Below are positions 1 through 7,991 of a stretch of 64,000 nucleotides of DNA, in pieces; within the stretch, counting starts at the first letter, position 1; every line of letters begins with the position of its first letter. The stretch lies in contig JBBDIK010000012.1 in assembly GCA_040880465.1 (NCBI GenBank), positions 261,417-325,416 of the forward strand. The letters are read 5' to 3'. The translations under genes were made by a program, and so were the position numbers. Below the pieces are notes generated by a model, which did no database searches, had not been told where the DNA came from, and worked only from the letters and a program-made list of their open reading frames with translations. The stretch is from JBBDIK01 sp040880465 (GTDB lineage: Bacteria > Actinomycetota > UBA4738 > JBBDHU01).

Positions 1-2
1 CC

Positions 3-194
3 TGCGTGTGGGTCCTGGCGTGGGAACGTTCGCGCAAGATGCCGCTCTGGCGCAGCCACATGCGGCATATCAACCCGCCGGTCGACTTCCGGCTCCAGGA
101 CACCGGCTCGTGGGAGAACTTGGTGACGCGCCGGGATAAGGTCGTGCCCGACGGATGGAAGGCCCACGCCGAACGAGTGGGCACCGCCCACTAG
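3..194 (+). CDS. C-terminal end of an MTHFR_C-type protein, truncated by the window edge
   Basis: Only the last 63 codons are present; the reading frame enters from the left edge and stops at TAG 192-194. The fragment starts CVWVLAWERSRK and contains PPVDFRLQDTGSWENL, which resembles the end of the zinc-binding domain called MTHFR_C, often encoded beside metF-type reductases. The next gene, 43 bases downstream on the same strand, is a methylenetetrahydrofolate reductase, so a partner role in folate C1 chemistry is likely. The family assignment rests on motif memory and gene context; the cysteine cluster that would confirm it is outside the window. Confidence 0.55.
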   Translation, partial: CVWVLAWERSRKMPLWRSHMRHINPPVDFRLQDTGSWENLVTRRDKVVPDGWKAHAERVGTAH

Positions 195-237
195 TCGCCT
201 GACCGGAACGCCCGGTCACCCGAACCGAAGAGGAGCC

Positions 238-1191
238 ATGACCGAACCACGGAGCCACGTCGAGAAGCTGCTGCGCGCCGGGACCTTCGTGGTCACCGCC
301 GAGCTGGAGACCACCGACAGCCCCGATCCGGACTCGATCCGCGAAGTAACCGATGTCCTCCGGGGTCATGTCGACGGGCTGAACGTCACCGACAACTCCG
401 CGGCGCACCCGCACATCCAGAACGTCGCGGCAGGCCATCTGCTGATCGATCTGGGGTTCGAGCCGATCGTGCAGTTCGTGTGCAGGGACCGGAACCGGCT
501 GGCGCTGCAGGCGGACCTCCTGGGGGCCATGGCGCTCGGGATCAAGAACATCTGCGTCCTGACGGGGGATGACGTGTCGGCCGGGGATCACCCGGAGGCC
601 AAGCCGATCTACGACATCGACTCGATCCATCTGCTGCGGATCCTCGACATCATGCGCACCGAGGGCACGTACCTATCGGGCCGCAGGCTCGACGCCACAC
701 CCAGCTTCTTCATGGGATGTGTCGAGAACCCGTTCGCACCGCCGCAAGACTACCGGCCGATCCGGCTCGCGAAGAAGGTCGAGGCCGGGGCGGAGTTCTG
801 CCAGCTCCAGCTCGTGTTCAACATCGGGCGGATGCGCGAGTTCATGTCGATATGTGCAGACCTCGGTTTGCCCGAGAAGATCTTCATCCTGCCGTCCGTG
901 TGTATCCCGCGCAGCGCGCGAGCCCTGCACTACATGGCCGAGCAGGTTCCCGGCATCGACGTGCCGGAGGAGCTGCTGGCGCGGATGGACGGCACACCGA
1001 AGGAGAAGCAGGCGGAGGAGGGCGTGCGCATCGGTCTGGAGATCGTGAAGGAGCTGCGTGACATGGCCGGCGTCGCGGGCGTCCATCTGATCTCGATCAA
1101 GGCGCCAGAGGTCATCTCGCAGGTGGTGGAGGAGGCCGGGCTGCTCCCGCGGCCGGAGATGGCATCCGCCGCCGGTTCGACGACGCCGTAG
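238..1191 (+). CDS. metF: Methylenetetrahydrofolate reductase
   Basis: A 317-residue cytoplasmic flavoenzyme of the MetF family, which reduces 5,10-methylene-THF to 5-methyl-THF for methionine synthesis or for a C1 pathway. Visible family features are the N-terminal VVTAELETTDSPDP strand, NVTDNSAAHPH near residue 50, the ICVLTGDD strand near residue 103, and a long TIM-barrel body with QLVFNIGRM. The length is close to normal for a stand-alone MetF. ATG 238 follows GAGGAGCC. It probably forms an operon with the truncated MTHFR_C-like gene upstream, an arrangement seen in bacteria with split MetF/MetV-like systems. It converges with the ABC transporter genes and leaves only 7 bases between stops. 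Confidence 0.85.
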   Translation: MTEPRSHVEKLLRAGTFVVTAELETTDSPDPDSIREVTDVLRGHVDGLNVTDNSAAHPHIQNVAAGHLLIDLGFEPIVQFVCRDRNRLALQADLLGAMALGIKNICVLTGDDVSAGDHPEAKPIYDIDSIHLLRILDIMRTEGTYLSGRRLDATPSFFMGCVENPFAPPQDYRPIRLAKKVEAGAEFCQLQLVFNIGRMREFMSICADLGLPEKIFILPSVCIPRSARALHYMAEQVPGIDVPEELLARMDGTPKEKQAEEGVRIGLEIVKELRDMAGVAGVHLISIKAPEVISQVVEEAGLLPRPEMASAAGSTTP

Positions 1192-1198
1192 CGCGCGG

Positions 1199-1957
1199 CT
1201 AGAGCACGGCCGACAGGAACTTCCTCGTCTCCTCGCGCTGCGGGTTGGCGATGATCTCGGACGGGGGGCCCTCCTCGAGGATGACGCCCTCGTGGAAGAA
1301 CAGGAGCCGGTCGGCGACCTCGCGGGCGAACCCCATCTCGTGCGTCACGACGAGCATGGTCATCCCCTCGGACGCCAGCTCCTTCATCACCGCAAGCACC
1401 TCGCCGATCAATTCCGGGTCGAGCGCCGAGGTCGGCTCGTCGAAGAGCATCACCTTCGGCTGCATCGCGAGCGCGCGGGCGATCGCGACCCGCTGCTTCT
1501 GACCGCCCGAGAGCCGGATCGGGTACTCATCGGCCTTGTCGGCCAGCCCGACTTTCGCGAGGAGGTCGTGGGCCAGCGGCTCGACCTCGGCCCGGTCCTG
1601 CTTCTTCACGATGAGCGGACCGCTCATGATGTTGTCGATCACCGAGAGGTGCGGGAACAGGTTGAAATCCTGGAACACCATGCCCGCGTGCGTCCGGAGT
1701 CCCCTGATGGACTCCCGGGCTCCCTTGTTGCGATGGGCCGCCGCGTCGACGCGCACCCCGTCGACCTCGATCGTGCCGGCCGTGGGCTCCTCGAGGAAAT
1801 TGATGCAGCGCAGGAGGGTCGACTTGCCGGAGCCCGATCGCCCGAAGATGACGATGACCTCGCGCTGCTGGACCTCGATGTTGATGTCACTGAGCACCTC
1901 GAGATCTCCGAAGGACTTCCGGAGATGTTCGACGCGAACAACTGGTCGGTCGGTCAC
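1199..1957 (-). CDS. Polar amino-acid ABC transporter, ATP-binding protein
   Basis: A 252-residue ABC ATPase of the GlnQ/HisP type that powers amino-acid uptake at the inner face of the membrane. Walker A is GRSGSGKST near residue 39, the Q-loop is MVFQDFNLFPHLS, the signature is LSGGQKQR, and Walker B is VMLFDEPTSALD followed by the switch histidine in VVTHEMGF. These are all intact, so it should be active. Its ATG overlaps the stop of the permease gene by four bases, and it is the last gene of a binding protein-permease-ATPase operon on the minus strand. The substrate cannot be named from sequence. Confidence 0.92.
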   Translation of the reverse strand: MTDRPVVRVEHLRKSFGDLEVLSDINIEVQQREVIVIFGRSGSGKSTLLRCINFLEEPTAGTIEVDGVRVDAAAHRNKGARESIRGLRTHAGMVFQDFNLFPHLSVIDNIMSGPLIVKKQDRAEVEPLAHDLLAKVGLADKADEYPIRLSGGQKQRVAIARALAMQPKVMLFDEPTSALDPELIGEVLAVMKELASEGMTMLVVTHEMGFAREVADRLLFFHEGVILEEGPPSEIIANPQREETRKFLSAVL

Positions 1958-3009
1958 GGTACCCCCGGTTGGCCGCTGATCGGCCCACGGATCATGAGAC
2001 CCCCCTCGGCCGCCTTCTCCGCGGCCGCGCGGACGTAGCCTCGGCTGAAGCGCTTCTCAAGCTTGCGCTGGAAGAATGAGAAGACTGCAGTCAGGATCCA
2101 GTACATGCCCGCCACCAGCACGTACGCCTCGAGGTTCTTGAATTCGGCCTTCCCGTAGAGCTGGGCGAGCCGGAAGCTCTCGGTGAACTCCAGGGTCGCG
2201 CCCAGGAAGCTGACGAGAGCCGTGTCCTTCAGCATGGCGATGAACTCGTTCCCGGTAGGAGGGATGATGACACGGGTCGCCTGGGGGAGCACGACGCGTC
2301 GCATGGTCTGGCGGTAGCTCATGCCAAGCGCTTCGGCCGCCTCGCGTTGGCCATGGCTCACGGATTCGATGCCTGCACGGAAGATCTCCGTCATGTACGC
2401 GCCGTAGCAAAGGCTGATGCCGATGATCCCGGCGACGACGGCGTCGAACGTGAAGATGTCTTCGATGGTTTCAGGGAGGCCGAGCCCCCCTACGAGCTGC
2501 GGAACTGCGAGGTATATCAAGAACAGTTGCACGATCAACGGCGTGCCGCGGAAGAAGGATGTATAGAAGCCTGACACGCCGTAGGCGATCGGATTGCGTG
2601 ACAGGCGACCGAGCGCGCCGAGCAAGGCGATCGGAACCGTAAGGATGATCGAACATACCGCGATGAGGATCGTTACCCAGAGGCCCTTCGCGATGTAGGG
2701 CCCATACTCGCGCATCCACGGGAGATCGAAGCCCGCGAGAAGGAAGACGGTCGCAAGGATGACGAAGATCTCGATCCACACGATCGCAACCCACACCCGG
2801 AACGGAACGCGGCGATGGGCCCTGATGGGGTAGACGATGACAGCGATCGTTGCCGGCAGAACCCCGAGCACCAGGAGCGCGGTCGTGAGGAGGACCCACC
2901 CCCACGCGCGAGCCTTAGTGGCGCGCACGATGACCCAGCACGTGAGGGGGACGACGACGCCGGCCCAGAGAAGGAGCAGGCCGATGGCGTAGACCGTGGC
3001 GTTCGTCAC
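1954..3009 (-). CDS. Polar amino-acid ABC transporter, permease
   Basis: A 351-residue membrane permease of the HisM/GlnP family. The BPD-type transport domain covers roughly residues 110-320 and includes the region around GLWVTILIAV and the cytoplasmic coupling loop with EAAEALGMSYRQT, which contacts the ATPase. About 100 N-terminal residues add three hydrophobic segments not found in minimal permeases of this family, so the protein is longer than the common 220-residue form. It sits between the binding-protein gene and the ATPase gene, and is separated from the former by 76 bases that contain a strong hairpin. Confidence 0.88.
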   Translation of the reverse strand: MTNATVYAIGLLLLWAGVVVPLTCWVIVRATKARAWGWVLLTTALLVLGVLPATIAVIVYPIRAHRRVPFRVWVAIVWIEIFVILATVFLLAGFDLPWMREYGPYIAKGLWVTILIAVCSIILTVPIALLGALGRLSRNPIAYGVSGFYTSFFRGTPLIVQLFLIYLAVPQLVGGLGLPETIEDIFTFDAVVAGIIGISLCYGAYMTEIFRAGIESVSHGQREAAEALGMSYRQTMRRVVLPQATRVIIPPTGNEFIAMLKDTALVSFLGATLEFTESFRLAQLYGKAEFKNLEAYVLVAGMYWILTAVFSFFQRKLEKRFSRGYVRAAAEKAAEGGLMIRGPISGQPGVP

Positions 3010-3028
3010 GGCCTCTCCCGGATGTTCA

Positions 3029-3060
3029 GCGGGCCGGGAGCGTTCTCGCTCCCGGCCCGC
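3029..3060 (-). promoter_or_regulatory. Perfect 14-bp intercistronic hairpin inside the ABC operon
   Basis: Positions 3029-3042 and 3047-3060 are perfectly complementary (GCGGGCCGGGAGCG) around a TTCT loop. The hairpin lies in the minus-strand transcript between the binding-protein stop and the permease start and has no U-tract after it. This fits a stabilising or partly terminating element that gives more binding protein than permease, as described for intercistronic hairpins in other binding-protein operons. The role is inferred. Confidence 0.6.
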
Positions 3061-3085
3061 GTCATCGCCTCAGGTTCCTGTGGAG

Positions 3086-3979
3086 TTAGCTCGTGACCCT
3101 GGTCGTGAGGTCCTGGCCGAACCACTGGTTCGACAGCTCCGTCAGCGTGCCGTCCGCATGCATCTCGGTGATGATGTCGCTGACGGCGGCGACCAGGCTG
3201 GCGCCGTCGAGCTCGGACTTCCTGTCGAACGCCACCGCGAGTGGCTCGTAGAACAGTGGCTCGCCGACGATCTTCACGGGCTTGCCCTTGTCCACCGCGC
3301 CCTCCGCCGTCGGGCCGGCGGTGATGACCGCATCCAGGCGGTCGCCGTCGCCCAGGGTCAGATCCTGGATCGCCGTCGAGTCGGTGTCGTAGGTCTTGAT
3401 CTGCGCGTCGTCGACCTGGAAGTCGATCGTCTCTCCTGGGATCTCCAACGTCTTCTGCAGGTAGAAGTCGTACGTGCAGCCACCGCACACGCCGACCTTC
3501 TTCCCGTCGAGGTCCGCAGCCGGATCGAGGATAGTCGTGTTCGCCTCGTTCACCATCGCGACGGCGGGCGTGTAGTAGTAGCCGGGCGTGAAGTCCACGA
3601 CCTCTGCCCGCTCGGGCGTCACGGTCATTGATCCCACGCTCATGTCCCAGCGGTCATTCCAACCGCCGGCCGTGATCAGGTCCCACGACGGCGTCTCCCA
3701 CTCGACCGTCACACCGAGACGCCGCGCGATCTCCTCGGCGACGTCGATGTCGAACCCTTCGTACTCACCGGTCTTCGGGTTCAGCTCGGACTGCGGAGGG
3801 TAGGCGGGGTCCGTGGACACACGGATGACCCCATCCGCCTTGATCTTGGCGAGGAGGTCGTTGCCCGCAGGCTCGGTTCCGCCGTCGGCGGCAGGCGACG
3901 GGGTGGTGCTCTTCGAGCACGCGGCCGCCGTCAGGGCGAGAACCATCACGAACAACATCAGGAACCGGGACTTGCGCAT
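3086..3979 (-). CDS. Extracellular amino-acid-binding lipoprotein
   Basis: A 297-residue substrate-binding protein of the SBP_bac_3 family. The N-terminus MRKSRFLMLF leads into a hydrophobic stretch and the lipobox LTAAAC, so the mature protein is a lipid-anchored protein outside the membrane. Family landmarks are IRVSTDPAYPP, YEGFDIDVAEEIARRLG and WDMSVGSMTVTPERAE. A longer open frame reaches 4069, but I start at ATG 3979 because AAGGAGGT lies just upstream and the signal peptide then begins correctly. It is the first gene of the importer operon. TATAGT at 4023-4028 on the minus strand is a possible -10. Confidence 0.88.
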   Translation of the reverse strand: MRKSRFLMLFVMVLALTAAACSKSTTPSPAADGGTEPAGNDLLAKIKADGVIRVSTDPAYPPQSELNPKTGEYEGFDIDVAEEIARRLGVTVEWETPSWDLITAGGWNDRWDMSVGSMTVTPERAEVVDFTPGYYYTPAVAMVNEANTTILDPAADLDGKKVGVCGGCTYDFYLQKTLEIPGETIDFQVDDAQIKTYDTDSTAIQDLTLGDGDRLDAVITAGPTAEGAVDKGKPVKIVGEPLFYEPLAVAFDRKSELDGASLVAAVSDIITEMHADGTLTELSNQWFGQDLTTRVTS

Positions 3980-4143
3980 AACTGCGACCTCCTTGGGGCG
4001 TCGATATGTCTTGCGGTTCACCACTATAGGCCTATCGGGGGACGGAGGGGACCCCCTGTTCATTGCCACGGTCTAGGGCGGCCGATATCCTCACGTGAAC
4101 CCCGAACGCCCCCGGCCGGAGCCCCCGTTGGAGCGAGGATCCC

Positions 4144-5295
4144 TTGGAAGCCCGAGATGATGTCGCTGTGAGCGTTGCTTCCACTCCGCCTGCGGAACCC
4201 GGCCCCAAGGACGCCGCTTCGCGGTGGCGCTCGCGCCTCTCGAAGGTCCTCCACTTCGTGGCAGCCCTGTACCTGTTCGTCCTGGCCATCCAACTCATGA
4301 AGCTCGGTGCCGCCCCCATCGGTGCGCGCTTGCAGGACACCCCGCTGATCCAGAACGCGGTTTCAACTCTCGGGTTCGGGTGGATGGGGGCCAATGTCAT
4401 CCTGTCCGGATCGCCCGTGGCCATCGTGGCCCTGCAGTTCTTCTCGGCGAACGTGCTCACTCCGCTCCAGACGTTCACGATGATCACGGGCTCCCGGCTC
4501 GGGGCCTCGTTCGTGGTGCTGCTCGTTGGATTCCTCTTCGCCATCCGCAACAAGGACAAGAAGCGGACCATCGGCATGGGGGTGCTCGCGGTCTCCATGA
4601 GCGCGATCGTGTACATCCCCGCGATGTTCCTGGGGTACGCCATCCTCAAATCCGGCGTCTTGTCGGGGGTCAGGCTCGAGGCGTCGAAGGAAGTCTCGGA
4701 CCTGATCGACGTCGTCTGGGGACCGGTGCTGAACGCCCTGAGAGGCATGTCTTTCCTGTCCGGACCATTGATGTTCATCCTCGGACTCCTGGTGATGCTG
4801 CTCGCCTTCAAGCTGCTCGACCGCGTGTTGCCGGAGTTGGACGGGGAGAAACACGCCGCTTCGCGGATCCATTGGCTCAAGCGGCCCTGGCCGATGTTCG
4901 CGCTGGGACTTCTGGCAGCCTTGCTGACGCTGTCCGTCTCGGTTGCCCTGACGATCTTGATCCCGCTTGCCGCCAAGGGATACATCAACCGTCGGGAGGC
5001 GATCCCGTACATCATGGGCGCCAACATCACGACGCTCGCAGACACGCTGTTGGTCGCCATGCTGATGAACAACGCGGAGGCCGTGCAGATCGTCCTCGCC
5101 ACGGGGATCGCGGTCACGATCTTCACGCTTATCTACCTCGTGTTCCTCTACAAGCCGATCACCAAGGCGGTCATCAGCCTCGACGACTGGGTGGTCGGGA
5201 CCAGCCAGCGGACCTGGCTCTTCGTGGGAAGTCTGTTCCTCGTCCCGGTGGTCCTGTTCGTCGTCGGCAACGTGGTCCAGAACACCATCGGCTGA
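4144..5295 (+). CDS. Na/Pi-cotransporter-like membrane protein
   Basis: A 383-residue polytopic membrane protein with about eight hydrophobic segments. Two inverted-repeat-like signatures resemble the Na/Pi-cotransporter family (NptA, SLC34-like): GSPVAIVALQFFSAN near residue 95 and MGANITTLADTLLVAML near residue 290. I infer sodium-coupled phosphate or another anion as substrate, but the typical QSSS motif is not clearly present, so the substrate is open. The start is uncertain: TTG 4144 or GTG 4168 are both possible. It diverges from the amino-acid importer and ends one base before the histidine phosphatase gene, which suggests co-transcription. No PhoU domain or phoU gene is seen nearby. 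Confidence 0.65.
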   Translation: MEARDDVAVSVASTPPAEPGPKDAASRWRSRLSKVLHFVAALYLFVLAIQLMKLGAAPIGARLQDTPLIQNAVSTLGFGWMGANVILSGSPVAIVALQFFSANVLTPLQTFTMITGSRLGASFVVLLVGFLFAIRNKDKKRTIGMGVLAVSMSAIVYIPAMFLGYAILKSGVLSGVRLEASKEVSDLIDVVWGPVLNALRGMSFLSGPLMFILGLLVMLLAFKLLDRVLPELDGEKHAASRIHWLKRPWPMFALGLLAALLTLSVSVALTILIPLAAKGYINRREAIPYIMGANITTLADTLLVAMLMNNAEAVQIVLATGIAVTIFTLIYLVFLYKPITKAVISLDDWVVGTSQRTWLFVGSLFLVPVVLFVVGNVVQNTIG

Positions 5296-5296
5296 C

Positions 5297-5896
5297 GTGG
5301 CTGCCACGATCCTCGGGGTACGGCACGCCCCCGTCGAGAACCCCGGGAACCTCGTGTATGCGCGTCTTCCCGGGTACCACCTCTCCGACGCGGGCCACCG
5401 TTCGGCGGGAGCGCTCGCCGAGGAGCTTGCGGAACGACCCCTCTCAGCCGTGTACGCGAGCCCGCTGGAGCGGGCCCAAGAGACGGCCTCCACGTTGGCA
5501 CGACCCCACGCACTGCCGGTCCTGACCGACGAACGGCTCATCGAGTGGAGCTTCTGGAGTCGTTGGGAAGGGATCCCGTGGATGACGCTGCGGGAGCGAG
5601 CTCCCGAGACGTTCGCGAAGTACCTGATCGATCCGGGTTCGCTGCACCCCGAGGATCCGCTCCGGGCGGTCGGGGAGGGGATCCTCGGGTGGGCCGCCGA
5701 GGCCGCCGACCTGCACGAGGCGGGGCTGGTCCTCGGAATCTCCCACGAGGCGCCGCTCGCGGCAGCCTGGGCGATCGGCGGTGGCCGGGGGATGCAGGCG
5801 TTCCCCACGGTCCAGATCCCGCACCTCGGTGCGGTGCGCCTCGCCCCCGACCCCGTCGAGGTCGTCGATGTCCGGGACGTCGAGGCTGCCGGGTGA
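5297..5896 (+). CDS. Histidine phosphatase family protein
   Basis: A 199-residue cytoplasmic phosphatase of the phosphoglycerate-mutase-like branch. The catalytic core is recognisable: VRHAPV near residue 9 (RHG is the usual form, here RHA), SPLERAQETA carrying the second arginine, LIEWSFWSRWEG with the acidic residue, and ISHEAPL with the second histidine. The gene follows the transporter with one intergenic base and a GTG start. A substrate cannot be assigned. Just downstream, 5900-5940 holds a run of AGCGA-rich direct repeats of unknown meaning. Confidence 0.8.
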   Translation: MAATILGVRHAPVENPGNLVYARLPGYHLSDAGHRSAGALAEELAERPLSAVYASPLERAQETASTLARPHALPVLTDERLIEWSFWSRWEGIPWMTLRERAPETFAKYLIDPGSLHPEDPLRAVGEGILGWAAEAADLHEAGLVLGISHEAPLAAAWAIGGGRGMQAFPTVQIPHLGAVRLAPDPVEVVDVRDVEAAG

Positions 5897-5953
5897 ACCC
5901 AGTGAGCGGTAGCGAGCGAATAGCGAAGTGAGGAAGCCGGTTAGCCTGAGAGG

Positions 5954-7081
5954 ATGCTGATGGATCGCGTACGCCCGCTGCTCGTCGCTTCGCTTGCCGC
6001 CGTGGCCGTCTTGGCGGCCGCCTGCAGCACCAAGGGGGGCGGAGGGACGCCCGTAGAGCTCCCAGGAGCTCAGACCCTCTCCACCCAGGCCGACGCGGGA
6101 TCCGACCCGATCGTCCAGGTCGTTCAGGCCGCCCGCCCGGCGGTCGTGAACGTGACCACCAGCGGTGTCCAGAACACGCCGCTCGGGATCCAAGAGGGGG
6201 AGGGGACCGGCACCGGCTTCATCATCCGCTCGGACGGGATCCTCGTCACGAACTACCACGTCGTCGAGGGTGCTCAGACGATCACCGTCACCACGCCGGA
6301 GCCGCATCTGAAGCGGTACGAGGGCCGTGTCATCGGGGGCGACCCGTCTGCAGACCTCGCCGTCATCCAGATCGACGGACGGAGCTTCCCGACGATCCCG
6401 CTGGGGCGTTCCGAGGAGATGCTCCTCGGAGAGCCGGTCGTGGCGATCGGCTACGCCCTCGCGCTCGAGGGAGGTCCGTCCGTGACCACCGGCATCGTCT
6501 CTGCGCTGGACCGCGTCGTCGAGGGCGTCCCCGACCCGAACTGCGCGGAGTGTGAAGACGGAACTCGCACGTATCAGGGGGTGATCCAGACGGACGCCGC
6601 CATCAACCCGGGCAATTCGGGCGGGCCACTGCTCAACCTCCGCGGCGAGGTCATCGGGATAAACTCGGCCGGCGTCGGTGCGAGCGCGGCCGAGAACGTC
6701 GGCTTCGCGATCTCGATCGACACGGCCCGTGAGACCATCGAGCGCGCGGTCGAGAACCCGGGCGAGCCGGGGCCGTACCTGGGCGTCGTCACCCAACCCG
6801 TCGATACCGCCGTCGACGGATCCGGTCTCCCTCTGGACCTTCCGGTCGACCACGGTGTGTATGTGGTGGACACGGCCGGCGACGGCGCCGCCGAGGATGC
6901 GGGGATAGAGACCGGAGACGTCATCGTCGGCTTCGAGGGTCACCGCATCGCGACCTCGGAGGAACTCTCCGGGCGGATCCAGGAGCACAAGCCCGGTGAC
7001 CAGGTGACGGTGGACGTCGTCCGTCCCGATGGCACGGAAGAACCTGTCGACGTGACGCTCGGGGTCAACCCGCTGCCGTAG
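5954..7081 (+). CDS. HtrA-like serine protease lipoprotein with PDZ domain
   Basis: A 375-residue trypsin-fold protease. The N-terminus has a signal sequence and the lipobox LAAAC followed by a glycine-rich linker, so it should be anchored outside the membrane. The triad is visible: His in TNYHVVEG, Asp in SADLAVIQID, Ser in NPGNSGGPLL. A cysteine pair in PNCAECEDG lies in the protease domain. A PDZ domain fills about residues 275-370. The family degrades or refolds damaged exported proteins. TAGCCT at 5942-5947 stands six bases before ATG 5954, which fits a leaderless transcript. A second ATG lies at 5960. Confidence 0.88.
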   Translation: MLMDRVRPLLVASLAAVAVLAAACSTKGGGGTPVELPGAQTLSTQADAGSDPIVQVVQAARPAVVNVTTSGVQNTPLGIQEGEGTGTGFIIRSDGILVTNYHVVEGAQTITVTTPEPHLKRYEGRVIGGDPSADLAVIQIDGRSFPTIPLGRSEEMLLGEPVVAIGYALALEGGPSVTTGIVSALDRVVEGVPDPNCAECEDGTRTYQGVIQTDAAINPGNSGGPLLNLRGEVIGINSAGVGASAAENVGFAISIDTARETIERAVENPGEPGPYLGVVTQPVDTAVDGSGLPLDLPVDHGVYVVDTAGDGAAEDAGIETGDVIVGFEGHRIATSEELSGRIQEHKPGDQVTVDVVRPDGTEEPVDVTLGVNPLP

Positions 7082-7117
7082 TTCTCGGCCCGGACGCCAT
7101 GCAGTAGCGTCTGTCAC

Positions 7118-7966
7118 GTGAGTGAACCGTTCCGAGCCGGCGAGAAGGCGCTCCTGCTCGACGCCCGCGGCCGTACGTACCTGATCACCCTCAAAGAAGG
7201 CGGCAGCTTCCACTTCCACAGCGGGGGGGTGGCGCATGACCACATCATCGGGCAGCCAGAGGGGGTCACGGCCCAGTCCCCCTCGGGCGCGACCCTGATC
7301 TGTGTACGTCCGCGACTCACGGACTTCGTCGTCAAGATGCCCCGAGGGGCCCAGGTCGTCTACCCGAAGGAGATCGGGCCCATCCTGATGCAGGCTGATC
7401 TGTACCCCGGCCTCCGGGTGCTCGAGGCGGGAACCGGCTCCGCAGCACTGTCCATCGCGCTCTGCCGGGCCGTGGGCGATGGCGGCGCCGTCGTCACCTA
7501 CGAGCTACGCGACGACCACCGCGAGCAGGGGGAACGCAACGTCCGCGCGTTCTTCGGCGACGTGCCGCCGATGCTCGAGTTCCGGGCCGGAGATATCCGG
7601 GACACCCCGCGGAGCGAACGCTACGACCGCATGGTGCTGGACATGGCCCAGCCGTGGGACGCGCTCGAGATCGCCGGCGAGGTACTGGATGGAGGGGGGA
7701 TCATCTGTGCGTATGTGCCGACGACGATCCAGGTCCAGGACCTCGTGATGGCACTGCGGTCGGCCGGGTACCTCCAGATCGAGACGCTCGAGGTCCTGCA
7801 CCGCACCTGGCACGTCGAGCAGCGCAGCGTGCGTCCGGACCACCGGATGGTTGGGCACACCGGCTTCCTCGTCACGGCACGCAGGGGCCCAGTGTCAACC
7901 ACGCCAGCGGACATGTCGAAGCAAGAGGGAGAAGGTTCGACCTCCCCGGAGGCCGACCTATACTGA
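7118..7966 (+). CDS. trmI: tRNA (adenine-58-N1)-methyltransferase
   Basis: A 282-residue SAM-dependent methyltransferase of the TrmI/Gcd14 family, which makes m1A58 in the T-loop of tRNAs. The N-terminal beta domain includes GGSFHFHSGGVAHD. The SAM site is VLEAGTGSAALSIAL near residue 106, and DMAQPWDALE fits motif IV of the family. GTG 7118 lies seven bases after TAGCGT (7105-7110), consistent with leaderless expression. trmI beside the proteasome genes is also the arrangement in M. tuberculosis (Rv2118c near mpa). The 3' end is followed closely by mpa. Confidence 0.9.
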   Translation: MSEPFRAGEKALLLDARGRTYLITLKEGGSFHFHSGGVAHDHIIGQPEGVTAQSPSGATLICVRPRLTDFVVKMPRGAQVVYPKEIGPILMQADLYPGLRVLEAGTGSAALSIALCRAVGDGGAVVTYELRDDHREQGERNVRAFFGDVPPMLEFRAGDIRDTPRSERYDRMVLDMAQPWDALEIAGEVLDGGGIICAYVPTTIQVQDLVMALRSAGYLQIETLEVLHRTWHVEQRSVRPDHRMVGHTGFLVTARRGPVSTTPADMSKQEGEGSTSPEADLY

Positions 7967-7991
7967 ACAGACGTTCGGAGGGAGAGGCACC

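Noticed and set aside
5900..5940. AGCGA-rich repeat before the htrA-like gene
   Set aside because: Short and imperfect; it may be a dispersed repeat in the genome but nothing in this window confirms it.
5444..7243. A 599-codon open frame on the minus strand
   Set aside because: It runs antisense to htrA and the phosphatase gene. It has no recognisable motif and its Arg/Gly-rich sequence mirrors the high GC of the real genes.
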